Positions 22,246 to 30,419 are shown, numbered from the stretch's first letter. The stretch is 64,000 nt of DNA from a bacterium (GCA_021812245.1 JAKAOK010000005.1:1-64000); one strand, 5' to 3'. The notes: generated from the sequence alone by a model not told the origin. Program-made: numbers and translations.

Positions 22246-22277
22246 AAAGCGGAAAGGCTGGAAAGCCTTTCCGCTTT
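22246..22277 (-). terminator. Intrinsic terminator of Cyc2-like gene
   Basis: A 14-bp perfect stem (AAAGCGGAAAGGCT / AGCCTTTCCGCTTT) with a 4-nt loop, followed on the minus strand by TTTCTTTC. It lies 40 nt after the gene's stop codon. Confidence 0.85.
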
Positions 22278-22316
22278 AGTTTTTTTAGTTTTTATTATAA
22301 TACTGCGTTAGCAGGA

Positions 22317-23714
22317 TTAGAACGCGAAGTCAAGACCTGTGCCGAGCAAATTGGCTTCTGTTTTATTTGTAATTGTATAACCAAGATAAAGATGCGCATT
22401 ATAGGCTAAATTAATAGTGGCCTGAAGGGCAAGGGCGTCTTTTATGCCTTCGTCACAAACACCAGTCGGTTCATTGCTGTAAGCACTGCCGTATAAACCA
22501 GAATTTGGACAAGCAGATGTTCCATTGACGGATTCTTGCAAGTTTTTATGTGTCCAAGAATACGTTGCATAATCAGCCGAAAGCATAATTCCATTATTCA
22601 TTATAGGTAATATATAACGCCCATAAACTTCAAAAGTGCTATATCCATTGCTTGAATTAGTATTGCCGACAACGCTGCCGTTTAAATAAATATTGGTTGA
22701 TGCTAACGACGGATTCCCATACGGATGATTGTCGCTCTGGACCATATAGGTCAAGCCAAGCTCGTAAACGTCGTTTGCAAGGTCAACATCGACGCCGTTA
22801 ATCGTAACGCGGTTGGTCCACGACGCCGCTCCACCTATAGGTTCTGCAACGGTCGCGCCGTAGTAACCCAATTCTAACTGACCCATCGGAATCGGTGCAT
22901 ATTCTTTTAACTGGTAGGAATATTCCATTGCATTTGAAACTTGAGAGTTAAGAGGTGCAGCCTCTCCTACAGTGGTGCCTGCATCATTCGTAACCGATAC
23001 TTTATACCATAAATGATAACCCGGCGTTCCGTAAAGAGCAAAACCGGCGTTTCTCGCATGGATCAAAGCGCCTTTTTCGCCGTCTACGCCGACGTTCAAA
23101 TACTGTCCGTTTGCTACTGGACCCGAAGGAAGATAGAAGGGTGCCTGCCTGTAGAAATACGGGCTTGCGGTTGTTACCTGACCTAATTTTAAGTTAAACA
23201 GATGAGGAGCTACTCCTAATCCGCTGCCAAGACCGTTGATTGATGCGAATATCTGTTTGCCGGTAAGACTTTGGCCTGCGTTAAATTTGTAATGCACATA
23301 GAAAGAAATTGAATCTGCAAGCGGGGTGTAAAGCTTAAATGCGCCCGCATCGACGATATCGGCAGATGCTCCAAACGCATCTGTTGATGCGATTACATTT
23401 TCATTAGTCGTGTGTTGATAGCTGATAATCGGCTCCACCATTACCGGAATCGGCCATGGGTTCGGAAGGCTTAAGCCTTCGGTAATCTGCGTTGCGTCCG
23501 CAGGGGTTCCGTTTGTGCCCGGAAGCCTGAAGCCGTTTCTCCAGAACGCTCTTCCGAACGGGTTAAGGTTTGGGAAAACCGTGTGGCAAACTGCGCATGA
23601 AAAATGATACTTTTGTGCAAAGCTCGGGATTGCGTTTGCTTTTTTCGGCACTAATGCGAACGAAAGCGCCAAAACAAACAAGGCAACCATAGTTACCGCT
23701 AATTTTCTTTTCAT
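22317..23714 (-). CDS. Cyc2-like monoheme cytochrome-porin fusion
   Basis: 465 residues. The signal peptide ends near KKANA. The mature start, IPSFAQKYHFSCAVCH, carries one heme c motif (CAVCH) followed by FPNLNPFGRAFWRNGFRLPG. The rest is rich in alternating aromatic/polar strands and ends in LDFAF, as outer-membrane beta-barrels do. This layout, one N-terminal heme plus a porin of 400+ residues, is that of Cyc2, the outer-membrane Fe(II)-oxidising cytochrome, although FAQKYHFS departs from the usual FARQTG. A periplasmic-type monoheme cytochrome c is encoded just upstream. Electron exchange with extracellular iron is inferred; other cytochrome-porins cannot be ruled out. Confidence 0.7.
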   Translation of the reverse strand: MKRKLAVTMVALFVLALSFALVPKKANAIPSFAQKYHFSCAVCHTVFPNLNPFGRAFWRNGFRLPGTNGTPADATQITEGLSLPNPWPIPVMVEPIISYQHTTNENVIASTDAFGASADIVDAGAFKLYTPLADSISFYVHYKFNAGQSLTGKQIFASINGLGSGLGVAPHLFNLKLGQVTTASPYFYRQAPFYLPSGPVANGQYLNVGVDGEKGALIHARNAGFALYGTPGYHLWYKVSVTNDAGTTVGEAAPLNSQVSNAMEYSYQLKEYAPIPMGQLELGYYGATVAEPIGGAASWTNRVTINGVDVDLANDVYELGLTYMVQSDNHPYGNPSLASTNIYLNGSVVGNTNSSNGYSTFEVYGRYILPIMNNGIMLSADYATYSWTHKNLQESVNGTSACPNSGLYGSAYSNEPTGVCDEGIKDALALQATINLAYNAHLYLGYTITNKTEANLLGTGLDFAF

Positions 23715-23855
23715 AACTTTCCTCTCTATTAAAGTTAAAGTTAAAGTTAAAAATTAAATTAAATTAAATTTAGAACTTGATTTTCTACTGCAATTTTTTA
23801 ATCTTTCTCAGTCTTTCTCCTCCGCCACCTCCTTAAAAGATTTTATATATAGATA

Positions 23856-23884
23856 TTTATATATCTAAAATTACCGTTTGTCAA
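23856..23884 (-). promoter_or_regulatory. Proximal promoter of Cyc2-like gene
   Basis: Minus strand TTGACA (23879-23884), 17-bp spacer, TATAAA (23856-23861). The -35 overlaps an inverted repeat (TTCAAAC..GTTTGA). The leader would be about 135 nt. Confidence 0.55.
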
Positions 23885-23952
23885 ACTTTTTGTTTGAACC
23901 GATAATCATAATATATATCGTCCGCCTAAGCTAATACTTTAACATTGATTTA

Positions 23953-23980
23953 ATTATAATACCTATATTTTATATGTCAA
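23953..23980 (-). promoter_or_regulatory. Distal promoter of Cyc2-like gene
   Basis: Minus strand TTGACA (23975-23980), 16-bp spacer, TATAAT (23953-23958): both hexamers are perfect sigma70 consensus. The predicted leader is about 230 nt. Confidence 0.7.
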
Positions 23981-24005
23981 GACCTTTTTTGACTTTTTTT
24001 ACCCT

Positions 24006-24395
24006 TTATTTTAACGAGTCAAGATAAGACGCAAGCTCGAAAAGTTCTTTTTTAGAAAGCATTTTGTGGTCGGGCATAATAGCCATATAAGACTTTCCGT
24101 CTATTTTTACGGTAGAGCCGGGTTTAAAATTCTTGGACGGCGTAGCTATCTGAACTTCAAGCCATTTAATAGAATGTTTTAATGCGGCTTCTTTTGAAAG
24201 ATTCGGCCCTACGCTTCCGCCTTTTTTACCTATTTTATGGCAGGCAAAACAGTCTATACCTTTTTTGTTGGAATGGATAAGCTGTTTGCCGAGCTGGGCA
24301 GCGGATAACTTGACGGGGGCGTTAAGAGCATGAACCGCTATGTAGCCGAGAACAATAACGATAACTATAAATATTACGGTTAGACCTTTTTTCAT
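24006..24395 (-). CDS. Monoheme cytochrome c
   Basis: 129 residues. The N-terminal hydrophobic segment (about residues 5-24) is an uncleaved anchor or signal. The heme site is CFACH, followed by KGGSVGPNLS. The distal Met is probably in YMAIMPDHKMLSKKEL, and ELASYLDSL is the usual C-terminal helix. It is a class I-type cytochrome c and the most likely periplasmic electron partner of the Cyc2-like protein, 290 bp downstream on the same strand. Confidence 0.88.
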   Translation of the reverse strand: MKKGLTVIFIVIVIVLGYIAVHALNAPVKLSAAQLGKQLIHSNKKGIDCFACHKIGKKGGSVGPNLSKEAALKHSIKWLEVQIATPSKNFKPGSTVKIDGKSYMAIMPDHKMLSKKELFELASYLDSLK

Positions 24396-24473
24396 AAAAC
24401 CCCTCTTAAAAGATGTTGAATTAAAAATTTATTAAACAGATTGTTTCGCTAACGCTCGCAATGACGACATAAG

Positions 24474-24992
24474 TTAATAATCGAATTTCATTAAAGCGTT
24501 TACCGTATGAGGTTTGAGTTTGTCCGCCCCGTTTAGAAACGAAAGCTCCGCGAGAAACGCCGTATCTACGACTTCCGCACCGAAACTTTCGACCAGTCCT
24601 AGCGTCGCGAGAGCCGTTCCTCCGGTCGCAAGGACGTCGTCTGCGATAATAACCCTGTCGCCCGCCTTTAACGCATCTTTATGAATTTCCAGCGTTGCGC
24701 TTCCGTATTCGAGGTCGTAGCTTAAAGAGGAACATTCGTAAGGAAGCTTGCCGGGTTTTCTGACCATTATGACGCCTGCGCCGAGCCTGTATGCAACCGG
24801 AGCGCCGACGACGAAGCCTCTTGCTTCTATGCAGACGACGTAATCGATTTTTTTGGAACTATAAGAATCCGTCAACGAATCTACTGCATAGGCAAACGCC
24901 TTTGCATCTGCAAGAAGCGGCGTAATATCTTTAAAGTTAATTCCTTTTTTGGGGAAATCGGGGATTTCCCTGATAAATTGTTTTAAGTCCAT
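24474..24992 (-). CDS. apt: Adenine phosphoribosyltransferase
   Basis: Purine salvage enzyme making AMP from adenine and PRPP, 172 residues. The PRPP loop is VIIADDVLATGGTALA. IPDFPKKGINFKDITPLL and IEARGFVVGAPVAYRLG are family signatures. It has its own perfect-consensus promoter. A GGGAACAGATTT palindrome lies in the 5' leader. Confidence 0.96.
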   Translation of the reverse strand: MDLKQFIREIPDFPKKGINFKDITPLLADAKAFAYAVDSLTDSYSSKKIDYVVCIEARGFVVGAPVAYRLGAGVIMVRKPGKLPYECSSLSYDLEYGSATLEIHKDALKAGDRVIIADDVLATGGTALATLGLVESFGAEVVDTAFLAELSFLNGADKLKPHTVNALMKFDY

Positions 24993-25016
24993 TTATAAAG
25001 CTCCGATATTCTTAAG

Positions 25017-25041
25017 GGGAACAGATTTGAAATCTGTTCCC
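25017..25041. repeat. C-type palindrome in apt leader
   Basis: GGGAACAGATTT-G-AAATCTGTTCCC is a perfect 25-bp palindrome between the apt promoter and start codon. It would form a strong hairpin in the leader RNA about 25 nt before the ATG. Confidence 0.85.
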
Positions 25042-25052
25042 GGTCAAGAATA

Positions 25053-25081
25053 ATTATATATTTCCGAAAGCTAATTGTCAA
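25053..25081 (-). promoter_or_regulatory. Promoter of apt
   Basis: Minus strand TTGACA (25076-25081), 17-bp spacer, TATAAT (25053-25058): perfect hexamers and spacing. It lies in the gap after the GT39 gene. Confidence 0.75.
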
Positions 25082-25113
25082 TACCGGAAAGCTGAATTTT
25101 TTTCATAAATCGG

Positions 25114-27003
25114 TCAATACATCCTGTAATTGCCGAAGCGACGTTCGGCGGCGGAAGCGTTAAAATCTTTCATCAGATACAGATAATACGTTCTTACCGG
25201 TTTAAATTTAACGTAAATATCGAGCCTGCCTATTTTTTTTACCGATTTAAAAAACGGCGCATATTTTTGGACGGGATTCAGCATATATTTGTTATCCATA
25301 ACAAACAGGGCATTTTCTCCGTTTATTTTGTTCAGGTTCTGCCGGAGGTCGTACTGGTTTAAAAAACCGGATATATTATAAATATTTACGGCAGGCTTGT
25401 ATCCGCCGTAATAGACGAGTTCGTCGGCAATGGCATAGTGGTGCGTAAGGATAAAGAGCGGACGGTAAGCCGCCTTATAGCCTTTATAAACGATTCCTAT
25501 ATACTTTGCGCCGTGCCGCCAACCGAAAAGGTCGTTCGTTATGTCGGCGGTGGAAGGTTTGCCCGGAATATGCGGGATGAGCGAAAACACCCCGCCCTTT
25601 CTAAGCCGCTTTTCTTTGTCGATATAACGTATTATTTTACCTACCGGTATGGAATTATAATAAATCTGGTTATATACGACAAGGGACAAAAAGAAACCGG
25701 AAAAGAGGGCGAAATAGACGTAATATTTGAGGAAAAAGAAAAAGGGGACAGATTTATTTATTCCCAAGTTGCTGCTTGACTTTGCCGAACTGTTCGTTTG
25801 AGAATAAAAAATATCTGTCCCCTTTTTCTTTTCTTGTTTCCGCGTAAACAGGTCGGCGGAATAACCCATAACTGGAAATACGGCGAGATAACCTATGTCC
25901 GGCCAGTGGACGAGAATTCTGTGGGAATAGCCGTTTATAACGAAAAATAATAGAATAGGAATAGACAAACAGACGGAAAACAGCAAAGATTCACGGACGC
26001 CGCCGGTGGAAAAGGGGACGGATTTTAAATCTGTCCCCTTTTCTTCTTTGTCGAACCGCCCCGTCGGCCGAAGGCCGACACCCCTCCTTTTAAGTAGGGG
26101 AGCTATATAGAAAAAAACTCCTATTAAAAATATATATATAAACGGCGTAATAACCAGAACCTGTCCGAACCAGCCGGCGGCCAAAAGGGGAAAACCCGGC
26201 TTGGGGTGCGAAAAACCGTGCGAAAGCTGAAACTTAAACGATATAAAATTATGCGTAAAATTCCAGTATATTACCGGCGAAAAAACAAGAAGCGCTACGG
26301 CAAGAGCCATATAAGGATAAAATGTTTTTAAAAAACGTCTGTTTCGTCCGGAAACAAGCAGATACAGAAGAACGGCGGGCGGGATGAGCGCGGCGGTGTA
26401 TTTGCTTAAAAACGCAAAGCCGAGGGAGATACCGGCGAGGAGCCAGTAAGAAGAAAAAAAAGAAAAAAAGGGGACAGATTTATTTTTTGCTTTGCAAAAA
26501 AAAAGATCTGTCCCCTTTTTTTCTTTCATCGTCTTATTCCCCTCTGCCGCTTTATAAAAAAATATAAAAAAACAGAGAGTAAAAAACAACAGGGGGGCAT
26601 CGGGAAGCGCCATAACGGAAAGAATCATTCCAAAAATAACGGCGGACAGAAAAAATAAAAACGAGAAAAAAGCCGCCCGTTTGTTTTTAAATAAAATATA
26701 AGAAAGGTAATATACTAAAAATCCGTCTAAGAAAGAAAAGATAACTGCGCCGAGCCTGACCGAAAGCTGGCTTTTGCCGAAAATACCGTCAAAAACGTAT
26801 ATAATCCAGCCGATAAGAGGGGCGTCGTCGAGATAGCCTAAAGACGGTTTCAACGACCATACATAATAATGCGCTTCGTCGTTGCCGAGGTTAAGAGTGG
26901 AAGCAAGATGAATATGGATGATAAGCGCAACCAGAGAAATGAGAATTAAATAAATCTCATATTGAAATTTACCGATATACAAACTCAATTTTTGCCTGCT
27001 CAA
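25114..27003 (-). CDS. GT39-family glycosyltransferase with in-frame repeats
   Basis: Multi-pass inner-membrane transferase of the ArnT/PMT type (GT-C fold), 629 residues, using a polyprenyl-phosphate sugar. The N-terminal loop LNLGNDEAHYYVWSLKPSLGY, with the acidic pair, is the family active-site region. Translated palindromes are found at about residues 161-183 (KKGTDLFF ... NKSVPFF), 305-335 (RRGVGLRPTG then EKGTDLKSVPF) and 391-424 (KKKGTDIF ... NKSVPFF), all between membrane segments. Without them the protein would be about 80-90 residues shorter, nearer the family norm. It is 5 nt after the kinase gene. Confidence 0.88.
   Translation of the reverse strand: MSRQKLSLYIGKFQYEIYLILISLVALIIHIHLASTLNLGNDEAHYYVWSLKPSLGYLDDAPLIGWIIYVFDGIFGKSQLSVRLGAVIFSFLDGFLVYYLSYILFKNKRAAFFSFLFFLSAVIFGMILSVMALPDAPLLFFTLCFFIFFYKAAEGNKTMKEKKGTDLFFCKAKNKSVPFFSFFSSYWLLAGISLGFAFLSKYTAALIPPAVLLYLLVSGRNRRFLKTFYPYMALAVALLVFSPVIYWNFTHNFISFKFQLSHGFSHPKPGFPLLAAGWFGQVLVITPFIYIFLIGVFFYIAPLLKRRGVGLRPTGRFDKEEKGTDLKSVPFSTGGVRESLLFSVCLSIPILLFFVINGYSHRILVHWPDIGYLAVFPVMGYSADLFTRKQEKKKGTDIFYSQTNSSAKSSSNLGINKSVPFFFFLKYYVYFALFSGFFLSLVVYNQIYYNSIPVGKIIRYIDKEKRLRKGGVFSLIPHIPGKPSTADITNDLFGWRHGAKYIGIVYKGYKAAYRPLFILTHHYAIADELVYYGGYKPAVNIYNISGFLNQYDLRQNLNKINGENALFVMDNKYMLNPVQKYAPFFKSVKKIGRLDIYVKFKPVRTYYLYLMKDFNASAAERRFGNYRMY
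25733..25832 (-). repeat. C-type palindrome, GT39 insertion 3
   Basis: AAAAGGGGACAGATTTATTT and ATATCTGTCCCCTTTTTC are inverted ends around about 60 bp, wholly in frame. It encodes KKKGTDIFYS ... NKSVPFFF. Confidence 0.85.
26010..26105 (-). repeat. Two adjacent palindromes, GT39 insertion 2
   Basis: AAAAGGGGACGGATTTTAAATCTGTCCCCTTTT (26013-26045) encodes EKGTDLKSVPF. Next to it CGTCGGCCGAAGGCCGACACC (about 26060-26085) encodes GVGLRPTG. Two different repeat families are inserted side by side in one loop. Confidence 0.8.
26459..26524 (-). repeat. C-type palindrome, GT39 insertion 1
   Basis: AAAAGGGGACAGATTTATTT and AGATCTGTCCCCTTTTTT are inverted ends with a TTTTTGCTTTGCAAAAA inner palindrome. 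It encodes KKGTDLFFCKAKNKSVPFF in frame. Confidence 0.85.
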
Positions 27004-27008
27004 ATTTA

Positions 27009-28814
27009 TTATAAAGCGCCTGCTATAATTATAGTTTTCATTAATCCGTTAAATCTGTCTTTCAGTTCCAAAGCGGCATCGATTTGCGCAAATAAGGCAG
27101 TGTCGCTGCCGACGGCGGTCAACGGCTCTAATTCTTTTTCCGAAGGCTCCTCAAAATATTCCTTCTGGTTAAAATAAACCGCGGCATCTGCTTCGGAATA
27201 ATCGTTTAAACCGGCGGCGGCTGAATCGGCGTTTGCGCCGCCGACGCCGAACCTGTCCGCAAGCCTTTTTAATATAATTTCTTCTTTTTCTTTTTCGTCA
27301 TATATTTTAGAATATACGAATATAAAAATACAGTCTTTTTTATTAAAACTATTAATTATTTTTTCGCGGTGGGCGTGCTTTAAGAATGTAGCGTCGAATA
27401 TTACGCTGCCGCCGTTTCCCTGCCGCCCGCCGTTTTCAAATTCTTTAAGTCCTTCTTCGAGCATGGTTTCGTAAACCTTTACGTTTGCGTCAGCCGAATA
27501 TTTGACGGACTTATCCGCCCCGCCGAATAAGTTCTGCCTTATTTCGTCCGTGGAAACGATTCGCGCGTAAAACCACTCGGAAAGCAGGCGGGAAAGCGAA
27601 GACTTGCCGCTGCCGGAAAGACCGCAATTAAGAATAACGACCCGTTTTTTTGCCAGGGCAAGATAAAAAGCCGCCAGATTGAAATATTTAAGGGCTTTTG
27701 CGGGCGCGTCTCCTCCGGGGGAAAGCATGGAAATCTTAGTTCTGACTATCGCCCTGTAGGCTTTAAAAAAAGGTATCACGAAAGGTTCGTATTTCTCGAA
27801 CGGGGCAATGGATTTTAAATAGTTAAAACAGTTTTTATAATAGCCGAAAAACAGGACGGATTCATAAAAATAGCCGTTAAATTCAAAATCCATAAGTAAA
27901 AAGGCAATGTCTAAATATATATCCTGGCATCTGTATCTTTCGTCAAATTCGACGCAGTCCATAAGACAGGTTCCGTTAACGCGGCGAGGGTCTAAAACAG
28001 CTATATGCTCCATTCTTAAATCCCCGTGAACGTCCCTGACGAAGCCGCCTTCGGCGCGGAGGCGGATAAATTCGGAGAAAATAGAAGACTCAAGGAAAGA
28101 ACTGTAAGCAGAGCGGAAGGAAGAGCAAGAAAGGGATAGAATGGAAAAAAAGGGGGCAAATATTTTTTTTTCGGTTTTTTGAAAAAATAAATCTGTCCCC
28201 TTTTTTTCATTGCCCTTTTTTTCATTCTTTTCTTCTATTATTTTATAATTGTCGTCCCAGTTTGCCTTATAAACATCGTAACCGCCGAATTTAGAAATTC
28301 TTTTCGCGGTTCGGGCGGTCTTATGAAACAGGTATATTCTTTTCGCGGTTTTTTTTAGAATATCGTTTATTTTTATTGCGGAAACCGTCTGATTACTTTT
28401 CAAGATATTATTTAAAAAACAGTCGGAATTTACCCTTCTCATCCTGACAAAGACGTCTATGAGCCTACCACCCTTAAATCCGGTGAACTGCTTGTCCTTT
28501 TTCTGCCTGAGTTCTACCAAATCAAGATAAATACCGGAGCAGGCTCTTCTGTTTAAAGACAGTTCGCGTTTTGCGAAAAAAATTCTCTTTTTGAGGGTCG
28601 TATAATCGACGAAGCCGAAATTTACCGGTTTTTTTTGCTTGTAGGCGAACTTAGGGGTTAAATAAACCCGCGATATATGGGTTTCGATAACTGCCGCCCC
28701 GCCAGAACCGCCCCGCCCTGACGAACCCCCCTCCTCGGCATTAAAAGAAAAGGGGACGGATTTGAAATCCGTCCCCTTTTCTTTCCATTCTTCCTTCTTT
28801 TCTTCATCGCGCAT
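27009..28814 (-). CDS. APH-like/P-loop kinase fusion with in-frame repeats
   Basis: 601 residues. The N-terminal part belongs to the aminoglycoside-phosphotransferase-like fold (ETHISRVYLTPKFAYKQKKPVNFGF, VRDVHGDLRMEHI with the catalytic HGD, CVEFDERYRCQDIYLDIAFLLMD). The C-terminal part is an AAA/zeta-like kinase with P-loop GLSGSGKSS (398-406). This two-domain architecture is a known uncharacterised family; the substrate is unknown. Residues 11-25 (KEKGTDFKSVPFSF) and 199-224 (KKGNEKKGTDLFFQKT) are translated palindromes. The true start may lie at or inside the first one, because family members usually begin shortly before ETHIS. Confidence 0.82.
   Translation of the reverse strand: MRDEEKKEEWKEKGTDFKSVPFSFNAEEGGSSGRGGSGGAAVIETHISRVYLTPKFAYKQKKPVNFGFVDYTTLKKRIFFAKRELSLNRRACSGIYLDLVELRQKKDKQFTGFKGGRLIDVFVRMRRVNSDCFLNNILKSNQTVSAIKINDILKKTAKRIYLFHKTARTAKRISKFGGYDVYKANWDDNYKIIEEKNEKKGNEKKGTDLFFQKTEKKIFAPFFSILSLSCSSFRSAYSSFLESSIFSEFIRLRAEGGFVRDVHGDLRMEHIAVLDPRRVNGTCLMDCVEFDERYRCQDIYLDIAFLLMDFEFNGYFYESVLFFGYYKNCFNYLKSIAPFEKYEPFVIPFFKAYRAIVRTKISMLSPGGDAPAKALKYFNLAAFYLALAKKRVVILNCGLSGSGKSSLSRLLSEWFYARIVSTDEIRQNLFGGADKSVKYSADANVKVYETMLEEGLKEFENGGRQGNGGSVIFDATFLKHAHREKIINSFNKKDCIFIFVYSKIYDEKEKEEIILKRLADRFGVGGANADSAAAGLNDYSEADAAVYFNQKEYFEEPSEKELEPLTAVGSDTALFAQIDAALELKDRFNGLMKTIIIAGAL
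28146..28206 (-). repeat. C-type palindrome, kinase insertion 2
   Basis: AAAAAGGGGGCAAATATTTT and AAATAAATCTGTCCCCTTTT are imperfect inverted ends, in frame. The left end has drifted (GGGGGCAAAT for GGGGACAGAT), so this copy is older than the N-terminal one. Confidence 0.75.
28747..28785 (-). repeat. C-type palindrome, kinase insertion 1
   Basis: AAAAGGGGACGGATTT and AAATCCGTCCCCTTTT form a near-perfect palindrome in frame close to the N-terminus. It encodes EKGTDFKSVPFSF. Confidence 0.85.
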
Positions 28815-28826
28815 CGGCGTTTACCC

Positions 28827-29747
28827 TTACAGACCGGCGTCCGCCGCCATTTTTCTGAGTTTTTTTAAGGATTTGACTTCTATCTGCCTTATGCGTTCTT
28901 TGGTAAGGCCGAAAACAAGCCCTACTTCGTTAAGCGTCCACGGTTTTTCGTAATTAAGCCCGTACCTTAAAATTATAACTTTTCTTTCTATGTCGGCAAG
29001 ATTAAACAGCCATTTATTGAGGAGATTCAAAGTTTCGATTCTGTCGAGTATATCGAAAGGCGACGTAGCGTTCTCGTCGGCTCTAATTAAATTGGAAAAG
29101 GACATATTTCCGTCGTCTTCGTCGTTATTCTGCGAATAAGGCGCATCTAAAGAGTAAATATTGCCGATTAAACCTAAAATCTTTTCCAGCTTTTTTTCTT
29201 TAATGCCCATATGACCGGCTACTTCGCTGAAATTGGGCTCTCTTTTAATTTCGCCCGTAACTTCCCTTATCGCTCTCGTATATTTATAAAGATTTTCGGA
29301 TATGTGGATAGGGAGCCTCACGACCCTGCCGGAATTCAGTATTCCCCGTTCGATAGTCTGCCTTATCCACCATATGGCATACGTAGAAAATCTGAAGCCT
29401 TTTTTCGGCTTGAATCTTTCCACTGCTTTTATAAGTCCGATATTTCCTTCCATAATTAGGTCGTCGAAGGACAGCCCCCTGCCGAGAAACCTTTTTGCCA
29501 CGCTGATTACAAGTCCAAGATTGGATTTTATCATCAAATCCCTTGCCTGTTCGTCTCCTTCGCTTATCTTAAGCGCAAGTTCGTATTCCTGTTCTTTGGT
29601 AAGAAGCGAATATTTTTTCAGGTATTTAAGATACCGGCTCGAAATTACGTTATCTTCCGACTTTACATACTTGCCGCCGAAATCGTTTTCGGCAATATCC
29701 GATACGGGTTCGTCAGAACCCGCACCGTTGAGGCGTTTGCGCTTCAT
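28827..29747 (-). CDS. rpoS: RpoS-like sigma factor
   Basis: Group 2 sigma70-family factor, 306 residues. Region 2 has DLIMEGNIGLIKAVERF and FSTYAIWWIRQTIERGI; region 3 has RVVRLPIHISENL; region 4.2 has WTLNEVGLVFGLTKERIRQIE. Lack of region 1.1 and the RQTIERxI-x-N signature fit RpoS rather than RpoD. The gene order surE-pcm-rpoS is that of the enterobacterial stationary-phase locus, which supports the call. It overlaps pcm by 35 nt, and the kinase gene follows by 12 nt. Confidence 0.88.
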   Translation of the reverse strand: MKRKRLNGAGSDEPVSDIAENDFGGKYVKSEDNVISSRYLKYLKKYSLLTKEQEYELALKISEGDEQARDLMIKSNLGLVISVAKRFLGRGLSFDDLIMEGNIGLIKAVERFKPKKGFRFSTYAIWWIRQTIERGILNSGRVVRLPIHISENLYKYTRAIREVTGEIKREPNFSEVAGHMGIKEKKLEKILGLIGNIYSLDAPYSQNNDEDDGNMSFSNLIRADENATSPFDILDRIETLNLLNKWLFNLADIERKVIILRYGLNYEKPWTLNEVGLVFGLTKERIRQIEVKSLKKLRKMAADAGL

Positions 29748-30366
29748 ATCCGTTTTTCCCTATAAGTTTGACAAAATTTGCTGGGGCTATTTCCTTCGAA
29801 AACATAGTCCCGTTTTTCTTTTCTATTACGCAGATATTTTGAGAGCCGTTCCTTTCTACGGGCGCAACCATAATCCCTCCTTCGCCGAGCTGGTTAAACA
29901 AGGCCGGAGGAATATCCGGCGAACAGGCTGTTATAAGTATCCTATCGTAAGGGGCGTATTCGCCGAAACCTATCGACCCGTCGCCCATAATAAAAGTTAC
30001 GGTATGTATGTTTAACGCTTCTATAACGCTTCTCGCCTTTAAAGACAAATCTCTTATGCGCTCTATAGTGAAAACCGAAGCGCAGAGCTGTGAGAGGACG
30101 GCGGCTTGATAGCCCGAACCAGTTCCTATCTCTAAAACTTTATGATTTTTATTTAAGGCAAGCGCCTGCGTCATAAGCGCTACGGTGTAAACGCTGGAAA
30201 TAGTCTGGTTATGCCCGATAGGGAGCGGGGATTCTCCCCAGCACATATCTGCGGTCCTGAAAGGCTGTTCTACAAACCTCTCACGCGGAATTTTCCCGAG
30301 AGCGTCAAGGACGGCGGCAGAAGTTATGCCTTTAGAAGTCAGACTATCGATTATTTTTGCGTTCAT
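29713..30366 (-). CDS. pcm: Protein-L-isoaspartate O-methyltransferase
   Basis: Repairs isoaspartyl damage using SAM, 217 residues. SAM-binding motif I is VLEIGTGSGYQAAVLS. The N-terminal IPRERFVEQPFRTADMCWGESPLPIGHNQTIS is typical. It sits between surE and rpoS as in the E. coli stress-survival cluster. Confidence 0.96.
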   Translation of the reverse strand: MNAKIIDSLTSKGITSAAVLDALGKIPRERFVEQPFRTADMCWGESPLPIGHNQTISSVYTVALMTQALALNKNHKVLEIGTGSGYQAAVLSQLCASVFTIERIRDLSLKARSVIEALNIHTVTFIMGDGSIGFGEYAPYDRILITACSPDIPPALFNQLGEGGIMVAPVERNGSQNICVIEKKNGTMFSKEIAPANFVKLIGKNGYEAQTPQRCGF

Positions 30367-30419
30367 ATCATAATATTAACTTAAATCACCGTTAAAGACT
30401 ATTTAAATCTCTATATGGA

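Larger units (their letters stand above)
23715..24005 (-). other. Long leader region of Cyc2-like gene
   Basis: 291 bp with no gene. It holds two good promoters (separate entries), a short inverted repeat TCAAACAAAAAGTTTGA, a purine-rich AAGGAGGTGGCGGAGGAG about 110 nt before the start that lacks an ATG, and three tandem TTTAAC units. The real RBS is GAGAGGAAAG before the ATG. Confidence 0.6.
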
